DNA from: Streptomyces sp. A2-16
Lineage (GTDB): Bacteria > Actinomycetota > Actinomycetes > Streptomycetales > Streptomycetaceae
Assembly (NCBI RefSeq): GCF_018128905.1
Contig: NZ_CP063808.1
Coordinates: 3,782,001-3,846,000, forward strand
Direction: 5' to 3'
Length of the DNA: 64,000 nt
A model generated the notes under the pieces. The model searched no databases, was not told where the DNA came from, and saw only the letters and a program-made list of their open reading frames with translations. How positions within the stretch are numbered: the stretch's first letter is position 1; each line of letters starts with the position of its first letter. Below, piece by piece: positions 15,864 through 24,223 of the stretch. The position numbers were made by a program, and so were the translations under genes.

Positions 15864-16814
15864 TCAGTCGACCACCAGGACCAGCTTCCCGGTCGTACGG
15901 CCGGTGTCACCCAGCGCATGCGCCTCGGCGGCACCGGCCAGCGGGAACGTCCCCGCGATCGTGGCCCGCAGCTCGCCCTTCTCCACCAGGTCCACGATCG
16001 CGTTCATCCCGGCACGGTCGGCGTCCACGAGCATCCGCACGGCCCTGACGCCCAGCCGCTCGGCCTCCTTGCCGAACTCGTCCGAGCCGACCGGCAGGAT
16101 CGACACCACGATCCCGCCCGGCCGCAGCACCCGCAGCGAACGCACGGACGTCTCGCCGCCCAGCGTGTCCAGCACCACGTCGACGTCCTTCACCGCCTCC
16201 GTGAAGTCGGTCTCCCGGTAGTCGATCACCTCGTCCGCGCCCAGCTCGCGCAGGAAGTCGTGCTTGCCCGCGCTCGCGGTGCCGATCACGTACGCACCCC
16301 GCGCCTTGGCGATCTGCACGGCCACATGACCCACCCCGCCGGCCGCCGCGTGGATCAACACCCGCTGCCCCGGCCGCAGTTCGGCGTTCTCGACCAGCGC
16401 CTGCCACGCGGTCAGCGAGACCAGGGGCAGCGCACCGGCCTGTGTGTGGTCGATCGACGCCGGCTTGTGCGTGAGGGCCCGCACCGGCGCGATCACGTAC
16501 TCGGCGTGCGAACCGTGGCCCCACGGGTACGGCAGCATGCCGAACACCTCGTCGCCGGGCTTGAAGGTGGCGACACCGATGCCGACGGCCTCGACCACGC
16601 CGGAGACGTCCCAGCCGAGGACGAAGGGCGGCTCGCCGAGGAAGCCCCCGGTGGCACGGTGCTTCCAGTCGGTCGGGTTCAAGCCGGCCGCCCGCACCCG
16701 GACCAGCACCTGGTTCGGTCGCGGCGCGGGGCGTTCGACCTCGATCTCCTTGAGGACCTCGGGACCGCCGAGGGTGTCCTGGCTGACGACTCGCATGGTG
16801 TTCACAGTGCTCAT
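15864..16814 (-). CDS. NADP-dependent MDR oxidoreductase (quinone reductase-like)
   Basis: Protein of 316 residues without zinc ligands, with the zeta-crystallin/quinone reductase pattern: GLNPTDWK near residue 47, LGWDVSGVVEAVG, the nucleotide motif HAAAGGVGHVAVQIAKARG, and the C-terminal GKLVL ending. It likely transfers hydride from NADPH to a quinone or enone. Starts at 16814 or 16796 are both possible; the longer is used. Divergent from a GlxA-type regulator whose operator-like dyad lies between them. Confidence 0.9.
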   Translation of the reverse strand: MSTVNTMRVVSQDTLGGPEVLKEIEVERPAPRPNQVLVRVRAAGLNPTDWKHRATGGFLGEPPFVLGWDVSGVVEAVGIGVATFKPGDEVFGMLPYPWGHGSHAEYVIAPVRALTHKPASIDHTQAGALPLVSLTAWQALVENAELRPGQRVLIHAAAGGVGHVAVQIAKARGAYVIGTASAGKHDFLRELGADEVIDYRETDFTEAVKDVDVVLDTLGGETSVRSLRVLRPGGIVVSILPVGSDEFGKEAERLGVRAVRMLVDADRAGMNAIVDLVEKGELRATIAGTFPLAGAAEAHALGDTGRTTGKLVLVVD

Positions 16815-16850
16815 GGTCGTCCAGCCTGCCCGGCCCCGCCCGTCCGGGAA

Positions 16851-16887
16851 ATGGCACGATTGCCAAGCTTCGATAGGATCGTGCCAT
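16851..16887. promoter_or_regulatory. Long dyad overlapping the GlxA regulator start codon
   Basis: ATGGCACGAT (16851-16860) and ATCGTGCCAT (16878-16887) are perfect 10-bp arms 17 bases apart; the right arm includes the regulator's ATG. An inner TGGCA-CGAT-TGCCA dyad overlaps the left arm. Each arm matches nine of ten positions of the AdpA consensus TGGCSNGWWY, and AdpA belongs to the same protein family as this regulator, so autoregulation is likely. Confidence 0.7.
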
Positions 16888-17845
16888 GCGTGATACGAAG
16901 CGGACCGAACGGGTCGTGGTGCTGGCCCTGGACGGCGTGTACCCCTTCGAGCTGGGCATCCCCAGCCGGATCCTCGGCGCCGCCGACGGCCGGTACGAGG
17001 TGCTGACCTGTTCGGCCGACGGCCGACCGGTGCGCAGCAACGCCGACTTCACCATCGGCGTCGAGCACGGACCGGAGATCCTCGAAACCGCCGACACCGT
17101 GGTGATCACCCCCGTCTCGCCGGAGCGCCTGCCCGCCGAGCTCCCCGAGGAGGTGCGCCGGGCCCTCGGACACATCCGCCCCGACGCCCGCATCGTCTCG
17201 ATCTGCACCGGCGCCTTCGTCCTCGCCATGGCCGGTCTCCTGGACGGCCGCCGGGCCACCACCCACTGGCAGCTCGCCGGCCACTTCCGGCGCCTGTTCC
17301 CGCACATCGACCTCGACCCCGATGTGCTCTTCGTCGACGACGACCGCATCCTCACCTCGGCCGGAGCCGCCTCCGGCGTGGACGTCTGCCTGCACATGGT
17401 CCGCAAGGACCACGGCAGCGAACTCGCCAACACCGTCGCCCGCCGCTGTGTGGTCCCGCCGTTCCGGGACGGCGGCCAGGCTCAGTACATCGAGCAGCCG
17501 GTCCCCGAGCAGGGCGCCGCGAGCACGGCCGGGACCCGCGCCTGGGCACTGGAGCGCCTCGACGAGCCCCTGACCCTCGGCGATCTCGCCGCCCACGCCC
17601 GGATGAGCCTGCGCACCTTCGCCCGCCGCTTCAACGACGAGGTCGGCCTCAGTCCCGGCCGCTGGCTGATCCAGCAGCGCGTGGCCCGGGCCCGGCACCT
17701 CCTGGAGTCCAGTGACCTGTCGGTCGACCAGATCGCCGGCCGCGTCGGCTTCGCCACGGGCGCGTCCCTGCGCCAGCACCTGCACGCGGCGATCGGGGTG
17801 TCACCGCAGGTGTACCGGCGCACGTTCCAGACGGCGGCGCGCTGA
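16886..17845 (+). CDS. GlxA family AraC-type regulator (DJ-1/PfpI-HTH)
   Basis: Protein of 319 residues. Residues about 10-180 form a DJ-1/PfpI-like domain including SICTGAFVLAMAGLLDGRRATTHW, where a Cys sits at the nucleophile-elbow position. Residues about 215-315 are a double AraC HTH (LGDLAAHARMSLRTFARRFNDEVG, then DQIAGRVGFATGASLRQHLHAAIGVSP). This is the AdpA/GlxA architecture. AGGA precedes the ATG by seven bases. It probably controls the divergent quinone-type oxidoreductase and itself through the 37-bp dyad. Confidence 0.92.
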   Translation: MRDTKRTERVVVLALDGVYPFELGIPSRILGAADGRYEVLTCSADGRPVRSNADFTIGVEHGPEILETADTVVITPVSPERLPAELPEEVRRALGHIRPDARIVSICTGAFVLAMAGLLDGRRATTHWQLAGHFRRLFPHIDLDPDVLFVDDDRILTSAGAASGVDVCLHMVRKDHGSELANTVARRCVVPPFRDGGQAQYIEQPVPEQGAASTAGTRAWALERLDEPLTLGDLAAHARMSLRTFARRFNDEVGLSPGRWLIQQRVARARHLLESSDLSVDQIAGRVGFATGASLRQHLHAAIGVSPQVYRRTFQTAAR

Positions 17846-17906
17846 ACGTTCCCGGCCGCTCGGGCGTCGCAGGATCGTGAAGTCGGACGGTGTACAGGGG
17901 GCGGGA

Positions 17907-18752
17907 ATGCGCAGAGGGCCGTGGATGGTGTGGGTGGTACTGACGGCGGTGGCCATGACGGTCGTGGGGTGCGAGTCGGGGGAGGGACTGGTGATCGAGG
18001 GCGACGCGCCGGCCACCGTCTACGACGGACCGATGCACGTCCCGACGAAGGAACTGGAAGAGCGCACACCGCAGGCGCTGCGGCTGGCCTCGGGGGCGGC
18101 CGGCCGGGCCCTGGAGTGCGCGGGGGAGATGTACAACGGCAACGGCCCCGACGGGTGGAGCAGGGACGACGGCGGGAACAGCCCCGAGGAGGGACTGGAG
18201 CTGTACTTCGACCTGTTCGACCCGGGGGACCCCCGCTCCGGCTACCGCGTGGAGCGCCGGGAGGCGGACCGCGTGCTGTACTCCTACGACGTCGACGGCC
18301 GGACCAAGGTGGCGGTCGTGGTCGCCAAGGACCAGAAGGGCAGGCCCGGTTGGGGCCCGGAGACCAGCGCCTCCTGCGACCCGTCGGAGCTCCCGGCCGA
18401 CTGGACCGACTCCCACGGCTACGAGATCTGGACCGGCCGCACGGGTGGGCGGGTGCCGACCACCGAGGTGAGCAGCAGGGCCGGGGACGACCACTGCGGC
18501 TGGCAGAACGTGCACTTCCTCGACTTCGGCGGCCGCCGGTACGCCCGTGACCCGGAGGGCCTGCTCGCACCCGGCATGCTCGGCGCGGCCTACGACGGCT
18601 CGGTCACCCTGCCGGCGAACGCCCGGGACACCGGATACCGCTACCAGGACCAGGAGTTGTGGCTGACCGGCGACCGCGGGACGGCGTACCTCCGCACCCC
18701 CGACGGCGTCGAGGCCTGGCCCCGGCTCACGGAGCAGGTGGCCTGCATGTGA
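17907..18752 (+). CDS. Putative lipoprotein of unknown function
   Basis: Protein of 281 residues. The N-terminus MRRGPWMVWVVLTAVAMTVVGC is a lipoprotein signal with Cys22 as the lipidation site. The remainder is hydrophilic, with several Trp/Tyr-rich and Cys-containing stretches (SASCDPS, DDHCGWQNVHF, VACM), suggesting a folded extracytoplasmic domain. No family is recognised. The ATG follows GGGGGCGGGA. It ends seven bases from the stop of the facing TetR gene. Confidence 0.8.
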   Translation: MRRGPWMVWVVLTAVAMTVVGCESGEGLVIEGDAPATVYDGPMHVPTKELEERTPQALRLASGAAGRALECAGEMYNGNGPDGWSRDDGGNSPEEGLELYFDLFDPGDPRSGYRVERREADRVLYSYDVDGRTKVAVVVAKDQKGRPGWGPETSASCDPSELPADWTDSHGYEIWTGRTGGRVPTTEVSSRAGDDHCGWQNVHFLDFGGRRYARDPEGLLAPGMLGAAYDGSVTLPANARDTGYRYQDQELWLTGDRGTAYLRTPDGVEAWPRLTEQVACM

Positions 18753-18759
18753 GGCGAAT

Positions 18760-19323
18760 TCACCGGCTGGCGTGCAGGGCGACCAGCAACTGCCAGACCT
18801 GGTCGGCGATGTCGGCGGCGGTCGCGTCGAGCAGACCGTGCAGCCAGTCGGCGAGGACGCCGGCGAAGGTGGCGGCGACCGCGGAGGCGACCAGGGGGGC
18901 GTCGGCGGCACCCGCCAGCTCGCGCTCCCGCAGGCTGTAGGCCCTCAGGTCCCGGTGCAGGACCCTGCCGAGGGGGCCGCCGCCGCCCGGCGCGAGCAGC
19001 GACCGGTACAGGGCGGCGTGCGGGGTGAGCGAGGCGAAGAACTCCACGAGCGCGGGCGGCGCGTGCACCGGGTCGGGCCGCCCGCGCCAGGCGTGCAGCG
19101 CCTCCACGCCGTCCCGTACGACGTCCGCGCAGGCGTCGACCGCGAGCGCCTCCAAGCCGTCGTAGTGCACGTAGAAGGTGGCCCGGCCGACCCCGGCGCG
19201 CCGCACCAGCGCGGCCACGCCGACCCCCTCCAGCGGCCGCTCGGCGCACTCCGCGAGCAGTGCCTCCCGCAGTCGCGCCCGGGTGCGGGCCGCCCGCGGA
19301 TCCTCGGGTGCGGGGCGCGTCAC
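18760..19323 (-). CDS. TetR family transcriptional regulator
   Basis: Protein of 187 residues with an N-terminal TetR HTH: ARLREALLAECAERPLEGVGVAALVRRAGVGRATFYVHYDGLEALAVDA. The GTG at 19323 overlaps the upstream DUF1304 stop as GTGA, so the two are translationally coupled and the start is fixed. The C-terminal ligand domain is Ala/Leu-rich and unassigned. The operator array before the DUF1304 gene is the natural target, giving autorepression of the pair. Confidence 0.88.
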   Translation of the reverse strand: MTRPAPEDPRAARTRARLREALLAECAERPLEGVGVAALVRRAGVGRATFYVHYDGLEALAVDACADVVRDGVEALHAWRGRPDPVHAPPALVEFFASLTPHAALYRSLLAPGGGGPLGRVLHRDLRAYSLRERELAGAADAPLVASAVAATFAGVLADWLHGLLDATAADIADQVWQLLVALHASR

Positions 19324-19682
19324 TGCGCCACGAGGACGGCGGCCAGGGCGAGGGCGCCGGGCAACGCCTGCGCGGCGAGGATCCGGACGTTGGCGGTGAC
19401 GGCGCCGTAGACCCCGGCGACGATCACGCACACCAGGAAGAACACCTGCGCCCGGAACCCGGTCGGATCCCCGGCCACGAGCCCCCACACCAGGCCCGCG
19501 GCGAGGAAGCCGTTGTACAGCCCCTGGTTGGCGGCCATCGCGGCAGTGGCCCGGGCCATCTCCGGGTCGAACCCGTGAAAGGACATCCCCGGCTTCTTCT
19601 GCCACAGGAACATCTCCATCACCAGGATGTACACATGCAGCGCCGCCACCAGGCCGACCAGCACGTTCGCCACGATCTCCAT
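19320..19682 (-). CDS. DUF1304 family membrane protein
   Basis: Protein of 120 residues with four predicted membrane helices. The first begins IVANVLVGLVAALHVYILVMEMFLWQ, which with the conserved His/Glu and the FLW motif is the DUF1304 signature; GLYNGFLAAGLVWG and GVYGAVTANVRIL mark later helices. The ATG at 19682 follows GGGGAAG; a GTG at 19694 is possible. First gene of a two-gene unit with a TetR regulator. Function unknown. Confidence 0.87.
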   Translation of the reverse strand: MEIVANVLVGLVAALHVYILVMEMFLWQKKPGMSFHGFDPEMARATAAMAANQGLYNGFLAAGLVWGLVAGDPTGFRAQVFFLVCVIVAGVYGAVTANVRILAAQALPGALALAAVLVAQ

Positions 19683-19698
19683 CAGCTTCCCCACTTCT

Positions 19699-19733
19699 TG
19701 GACGTGTGTCCACTATAGCTGGACACCTGTCCA
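19699..19733. promoter_or_regulatory. TetR operator array and -10 of the DUF1304/TetR unit
   Basis: Two TGGAC-N4-GTCCA palindromes (19699-19712 and 19720-19733) lie exactly 21 bp apart, with a further GTCCA at 19738-19742. The repeats also create GTGTCCA-N7-TGGACAC. Between them, on the minus strand, TATAGT (19717-19712) is a strong -10, so binding would block transcription. Confidence 0.72.
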
Positions 19734-19772
19734 GGAAGTCCACTGTCAGTGCCGGCCGCTAGCGTGCGCGCC

Positions 19773-20306
19773 ATGACCACCGACGAAGACCTGACCGTCC
19801 GCCGCGCCCGCCCCGACGACATCCCGGGGCTCGTCGCCTCCAGCGCGGGCCTGTTCGCCGAGGACGCCGGAACCAGGGACACGAGCGTCAACGCCGACTG
19901 GCCGCGCGAGCACGGGGCCGCGTCGTACACGGACACCCTGGCGGATCCGGCACGGCTGGTCCTGGTGGTGGTTCACGAGGGCGAGGTGGTCGGCCATCTG
20001 ACGGGGACCCTGACCGAACCCTCGGCCGTGCGGCCCGTGAAGTCGGCCGTGCTGAACGGCCTGTACGTCCGACCGGCCCATCGCCGCGCCCGCGTCGGCG
20101 CCCGGCTGGTGGAGGAGTTCCTGGCCTGGGCCGAGGCGCGAGGGGCCGGGCACGCGGAGGTCGCGGCCTACGCGGCCAACCTGGAGGCGATCCGCTTCTA
20201 CGAGCGCCAGGGCTTCGGGCCGCACGCGGTGACGCTGCGCCATGCCCTAGGTCGAAAGGCCGAGGTGGAACCCGGTCCGAACGGCCAGACTGGTCCGGTC
20301 AGCTGA
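19773..20306 (+). CDS. GNAT family N-acetyltransferase
   Basis: Protein of 177 residues with a GNAT fold: acetyl-CoA loop near LYVRPAHRRARVGARLVEEFLAWA (R-x-x-R/G-x-A/G pattern RRARVG) and C-terminal NLEAIRFYERQGF. The ATG at 19773 gives the N-terminus TVRRARPDDIPGLV, where GNATs usually begin; there is no clear ribosome binding site and TAGCGT ends seven bases upstream, so a leaderless transcript is possible. The acceptor substrate is unknown. Confidence 0.87.
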   Translation: MTTDEDLTVRRARPDDIPGLVASSAGLFAEDAGTRDTSVNADWPREHGAASYTDTLADPARLVLVVVHEGEVVGHLTGTLTEPSAVRPVKSAVLNGLYVRPAHRRARVGARLVEEFLAWAEARGAGHAEVAAYAANLEAIRFYERQGFGPHAVTLRHALGRKAEVEPGPNGQTGPVS

Positions 20307-20331
20307 TGATCCAGCAGGAGGACGCACACCG

Positions 20332-20799
20332 ATGGCCCCGCAGCCGCCCCGCCCCGCCGAGCAGCGCAAGCAGGACACCCTGCACCGACTGGAGCACGAC
20401 GAGGACGTCTGGGTCGCCACGGCCCCCGACGACGGCTCGGGGGTGCCGTATCTCGTTCCGCTCTCGTTCCTCTGGGACGGCTCCACGCTTCTCCTCGCCA
20501 CCCCGGCGGCCAGCCCCACGGGCCGCAATCTGAAGGCGACCGGCCGGGTGCGCCTCGGCCTCGGGCCGACCCGGGACGTGGTGATGATCGAAGGCACCGC
20601 CGAGACCGTCACCCAGGCCGAGCTGAGCGAGGAGGAGGGCGACCGGTTCGCCTCCGGGACCGGCTTCGACCCCCGGCAACTCACCACGCCCTACCTGTAC
20701 TTCCGGGTCCGTCCGCTGCGGGTGCAGGCATGGCGGGAGGCCAATGAGCTCACCGGGCGTGAGCTGATGCGGGACGGACAGTGGCTGGTCGCCGACTGA
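20332..20799 (+). CDS. Pyridoxamine 5'-phosphate oxidase-like FMN-binding protein
   Basis: Protein of 155 residues with the split-barrel pattern: RLEHDEDVWVATA, YLVPLSFLWDGSTLLLATP, NLKATGRVRLGLGPTRDVVMIEG. This matches the small actinobacterial PNPOx-like/F420- or FMN-binding group. GGAGG lies ten bases before the ATG. Monocistronic or read with the GNAT gene 25 bases upstream. Cofactor cannot be decided from sequence. Confidence 0.85.
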   Translation: MAPQPPRPAEQRKQDTLHRLEHDEDVWVATAPDDGSGVPYLVPLSFLWDGSTLLLATPAASPTGRNLKATGRVRLGLGPTRDVVMIEGTAETVTQAELSEEEGDRFASGTGFDPRQLTTPYLYFRVRPLRVQAWREANELTGRELMRDGQWLVAD

Positions 20800-20875
20800 A
20801 TCGGCCGTGCCGGGATATCCGCAAGGTACAGGCCGCGGGGCGCAGGCACCCGCGGCCATACCCTTCGGAGGAGAC

Positions 20876-21268
20876 ATGGCACTGGTGATAGCGGGGGTCG
20901 TCGTGCTCGACTGTGCCGAGCCCGAGAAACTCGCCGTGTTCTACAAGGAGCTGCTGGAGGCCGAGGAGACGGGCGCGACCGCCAACCGCGTGGAGATCAG
21001 GGGAGCCGACGGCTTCCGGCTGGCGTTCCGCCGTGACGTGAACGCCACACCGCCGAGCTGGCCCCGCCCCGAGAACTCCCTCCAGGCCCACATCGACTTC
21101 GTGGTGGAGGACCTGGACGCGGTCGAGCGCAAGGTGGTGGAGCTCGGCGGCCGCCCACTGGAGACGAAGGACGCCTCGGGGCCGTTCGAGGAACGCGGGT
21201 ACGCCGACCCCGCCGGACACTCCTTCACCGTGCGCCTGGTCACTCCGACCGCGCCCAAGCAGGGCTGA
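20876..21268 (+). CDS. VOC (glyoxalase-like) family protein
   Basis: Protein of 130 residues with two beta-alpha-beta-beta-beta modules: VIAGVVVLDCAEPEKLAVFYKELL at the start and HIDFVVEDLDAVERKVVELGG in the middle, ending GYADPAGHSFTVRLV. GGAGGAGAC precedes the ATG, which rules out the longer open frame. The usual VOC metal ligands are only partly recognisable, so it could be a ligand-binding rather than catalytic member. Substrate unknown. Confidence 0.86.
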   Translation: MALVIAGVVVLDCAEPEKLAVFYKELLEAEETGATANRVEIRGADGFRLAFRRDVNATPPSWPRPENSLQAHIDFVVEDLDAVERKVVELGGRPLETKDASGPFEERGYADPAGHSFTVRLVTPTAPKQG

Positions 21269-21269
21269 G

Positions 21270-21572
21270 TCAGTCGCGGCCGCCCTTCTCGGAGGCCGGC
21301 CAGACGCCCGTGGACCGCTCGATGGCCTTCGCCCCCGTGCGGTCCACGGCGCTGCGCACCGCGGCGAAGATGGCGCCCTGGATCGCGGCCGCCAGGAGGA
21401 TCTCCCCCCATCCGCGGTCCTTGTCCAGGGCGTCGGGCGCGTCCTCCTCGTGCCGGAGCGCCATCCACGTCTTGCGGAAGGCGAGGCCCGCCAGCCAGCC
21501 ACCGGACCAGCCGAGAACGAACCCGACGGGCTGGTAGGCGAGGGGGAGCTTCAACTTCTTCTTCTTGGCCAT
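21270..21572 (-). CDS. DUF4235 family small membrane protein
   Basis: Protein of 100 residues. A lysine-rich start (MAKKKKLKL) precedes a glycine-rich hydrophobic segment (YQPVGFVLGWSGGWLAGLAF) and a second one (EILLAAAIQGAIFAAVRSAVDR), the layout of DUF4235. AGGAGACCCAC precedes the ATG. It lies 40 bases after the hydroquinone reductase-like gene and may share its transcript. Function unknown. Confidence 0.84.
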   Translation of the reverse strand: MAKKKKLKLPLAYQPVGFVLGWSGGWLAGLAFRKTWMALRHEEDAPDALDKDRGWGEILLAAAIQGAIFAAVRSAVDRTGAKAIERSTGVWPASEKGGRD

Positions 21573-21612
21573 GTGGGTCTCCTTGGTCGAGTGGGTCGTT
21601 GATCGGGGTCGA

Positions 21613-22632
21613 TCAGGGGCGACCTGGTTCCGGAACCTGCTCCTTCGCGGGAGGCGGCCCCGGCGGGGTCCCGTCGCCGAACGGACGGCCGCCGAGCTCC
21701 TCACGGTGATGCGGCGTCAGCCAGCCCGCCAGGTCCGGCCCGAGCGGCACGATGCCCGTCGGGTTGATACCGGTGTGCACCTGGTAGTAGTGCCGCTTGA
21801 TGTGGTCGAAGTCGACGGTGTCACCGAAGCCCGGCGTCTGGTAGAGATCGCGGACGTACGCCCACAGCACCTCGTTCTCCGCCAGCTTCCAGCGGTTGCA
21901 CTTGAAGTGACCGTGGTAGACGGCGTCGAAACGTACCAGTGTGGTGAACAGGCGGATGTCCGCCTCGGTGATGGTGTCCCCGACGAGATACCGCTGCTCC
22001 GCCAGCCGCGGTGCGAGCAGGTCGAGCCGGCGGAACACGCCCGCGCACGCCTCCTCGTACTCCTCCTGGCCGCTCGCGAAACCCGCCCGGTACACACCGT
22101 TGTTGACGTCCTCGTAGACGTCCGCCATCACCGTGTCGATCTCGTCGCGCAGCGCCTGCGGATACAGGTCGGGTGCTCCCTCGCGGTGCAGAGCCGTCCA
22201 CTCGGTGGCGAGGTCCAGGGTGAGCTGCTGGTAGTCGTTGGTGACGAGCTTCCCGCTGGGAACGTCCACGAGTGCGGGCACGCTCACCCCGCCCGGATAG
22301 TCGCTCTCCCGCCGGTCGTAGGCCTCGCTGAGGTAGCGGATGCCGAGCACCGGGTCGCGGCCGTCCGGGTCCAGGGTGAACCGCCAGCTGCGGTCGTCCT
22401 GGATCGGATCGGTGATCGCCATGGAGAGCGCGTCCTCGAGCCCGAGGAGCCGCCGCGAGATCACCGCCCGGCTCGCCCAGGGACACGCGCGGCTGACCAC
22501 CAGACGGTAACGGCCGGCCTCCACCGGCCAGCCGTCCCGGCCGTCGGCGGTGACGCGGTCCGTGAAATGGCTCTTGGACCGTTTGAACGCCTTGTGGCCG
22601 AGCGCGCTGTTGCCGTCGTCGGCGCTGCTCAT
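21613..22632 (-). CDS. Glutathionyl-hydroquinone reductase-like protein
   Basis: Protein of 339 residues, close to the Xi-class GST length. The catalytic motif ACPWASR carries the nucleophilic Cys (about residue 50), followed by the thioredoxin-fold segment VPALVDVPSGKLVTNDY and a helical domain ending YHGHFKCNRWKL...YVRDLYQTPGFGDTVDF, all marks of the ECM4/YqjG group. These enzymes reduce glutathionyl-hydroquinones; actinobacteria usually lack glutathione, so mycothiol or another thiol may be used (inference). GGAGG precedes the ATG. Confidence 0.9.
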   Translation of the reverse strand: MSSADDGNSALGHKAFKRSKSHFTDRVTADGRDGWPVEAGRYRLVVSRACPWASRAVISRRLLGLEDALSMAITDPIQDDRSWRFTLDPDGRDPVLGIRYLSEAYDRRESDYPGGVSVPALVDVPSGKLVTNDYQQLTLDLATEWTALHREGAPDLYPQALRDEIDTVMADVYEDVNNGVYRAGFASGQEEYEEACAGVFRRLDLLAPRLAEQRYLVGDTITEADIRLFTTLVRFDAVYHGHFKCNRWKLAENEVLWAYVRDLYQTPGFGDTVDFDHIKRHYYQVHTGINPTGIVPLGPDLAGWLTPHHREELGGRPFGDGTPPGPPPAKEQVPEPGRP

Positions 22633-22727
22633 GCTTCCTCCTGTCTGAAGCCTGTCCTGGTGGACGCGTTCCCCGTTTTCGCGAGTCGGCACGGTGTGAG
22701 TGCCCTGGAGCCGGGCAGTCGGCGTGG

Positions 22728-23699
22728 GTGAGCGGGACATCGACGAACGAAAACGCGGACCGGAAAACACGTGTCACGGTGCTGGTGGCACTCGCGGCGA
22801 ACCTGGTGATCGCGGTCGCCAAGGCCGTGGGAGGCTTCCTGGCGGGCTCGCCGGCACTGCTGTCGGAAGCGGCGCACTCCGTCGCGGACAGCCTCAACGA
22901 GGTCTTCCTGCTGGCCGCGCTGCGCCGCAGCCGCCGTCCCGCCGACCGGCGCCATCCCTTCGGCTACGGCAAGGAGCGGTTCTTCTGGTCGCTGATCGCG
23001 GCCGTCGGGATCTTCGTGATGGGCGGCTGCTTCTCGTTCTTCCAGGGCATCGAGGCGCTCCGCAACGGCGCCGAGGAGAAGCTGAGCGGCTATGTGGCCG
23101 GCCTGATCGTGCTCGCCGTGGCCTTCGTCGCCGAGGGGGTCTCGCTGATGCGGGCGCTGCACCAGGTGCACAAGCAGGGCGGGGCCGCCCAGGGCATGCG
23201 CGACCCCGCCCTGCGCACGGTCGTCGCCGAGGACGGCACGGCGGTGCTGGGTGTGACCCTGGCCATGATCGGCATGGCGCTGCACATGGTCACCGGGCAG
23301 GTCGTGTGGGAGGCGTCCGCCTCGCTGGCCATCGGCGCGCTCCTCGTCTACGTGGCCTACCGGCTGGGGCGCGAGGCCAAGGGGCAGCTCATCGGTGAGG
23401 CCGCCGACCCGGAGGCCAGTGCCCGGATCCGGGCACTGCTGGACGCGCAGCCGGAGATCGACAGCGTGGAGGCGCTGTTCACGATGAAGATGGGGCTGGA
23501 CTCGCTGCTGGTGGCCGCCCGGGTGGACCTGGTGCCGGGGCTGGACAGCGAGCGGGTCGAGGAGGTCGCCGTACGCATCAAGCGGTCCGTCGCCCGGATG
23601 GTGTCCGAGGCGGACCAGATCTTCCTCGACGTGACCGACCGGCCGGCCGCGGAGGCACGAGAAAGCCCCGCCGCGACGGGGGAACGCGGCGGGGCCTGA
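22728..23699 (+). CDS. Cation diffusion facilitator (CDF) transporter
   Basis: Protein of 323 residues with the CDF pattern: six membrane helices, the SPALLSEAAHSVADSLNEVF metal site on helix 2 (H-x-x-x-D type), RRHPFGYGKERFFWSL after it, the second metal-site helix containing DGTAVLGV, and a cytoplasmic C-terminal domain (VEALFTMKMGLDSLLVAARVDL). It would export Zn or another divalent ion. GTG start without a strong ribosome binding site. Its last codons overlap a terminator hairpin for the facing gene. Confidence 0.9.
   Translation: MSGTSTNENADRKTRVTVLVALAANLVIAVAKAVGGFLAGSPALLSEAAHSVADSLNEVFLLAALRRSRRPADRRHPFGYGKERFFWSLIAAVGIFVMGGCFSFFQGIEALRNGAEEKLSGYVAGLIVLAVAFVAEGVSLMRALHQVHKQGGAAQGMRDPALRTVVAEDGTAVLGVTLAMIGMALHMVTGQVVWEASASLAIGALLVYVAYRLGREAKGQLIGEAADPEASARIRALLDAQPEIDSVEALFTMKMGLDSLLVAARVDLVPGLDSERVEEVAVRIKRSVARMVSEADQIFLDVTDRPAAEARESPAATGERGGA
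23665..23695 (-). terminator. Terminator hairpin inside the CDF 3' coding end
   Basis: Perfect 11-bp arms GCCCCGCCGCG / CGCGGCGGGGC around a 9-base loop. On the minus strand it is followed by TTTCTCGT, so it should stop transcripts of the F420-type oxidoreductase gene, yet it encodes the last residues of the CDF protein on the plus strand. Confidence 0.65.
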
Positions 23700-23773
23700 C
23701 GCACGGGTGCCCGGCCCGAGCCGGTCCATGCGTCCCCGCTCGAAGATTTTTCCGGCGGGCGATCGGTGGGCGG

Positions 23774-24223
23774 TCAGTCCCCGTCGACGGGCTCCAGAAC
23801 GAAGACCGGTATCACCCGGTCCGTCTTCTTCTGGTAGTCGGCGTACGGCGGGTACGCCGCGACCGCCCGCTCCCACCACTCGTCCTTCTCCGCGCCGGTG
23901 ATCTCGCGGGCCGTGAAGTCCCGCTTGACCGGGCCGTCCTGGAGCTCGACGTGCGGGTCGGCCTTGACGTTGTGGTACCAGACCGGGTGCTGGGGCGCGC
24001 CGCCCAGCGAGGCGACCACCGCGTACCGCCCGTCGTGCTCGACCCGCATCAGCGGCGTCTTGCGGATCCTGCCGCTCTTCGCGCCCCGGGTCGTCAGCAC
24101 GATGACCGGCATCCCCGTGTCCAGGAGCGTGTTGCCCTCGGCGCCGCCGGAGCTCTCGTACAACTCCACCTGCTCACGTACCCACTGCGTCGGGCTGGGC
24201 TCGTACTCGCCCTCAAGAGGCAT
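23774..24223 (-). CDS. Nitroreductase/deazaflavin (F420)-dependent oxidoreductase family protein
   Basis: Protein of 149 residues of the Ddn-like split-barrel family. The signature TTRGAKSGRIRKTPLMRVEHDGRYAVVASLGGAPQHPVWYHNVKADPHVELQ is complete: RGxKSGxxRxxPL, then GG...HPxWYHNL-type. Members use F420 to reduce quinones or drugs. The ATG at 24223 starts MPLEGEYEPSPTQWVREQVE, the normal N-terminus; the frame upstream is open but unsupported. Terminator predicted 80 bases downstream. Confidence 0.9.
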   Translation of the reverse strand: MPLEGEYEPSPTQWVREQVELYESSGGAEGNTLLDTGMPVIVLTTRGAKSGRIRKTPLMRVEHDGRYAVVASLGGAPQHPVWYHNVKADPHVELQDGPVKRDFTAREITGAEKDEWWERAVAAYPPYADYQKKTDRVIPVFVLEPVDGD

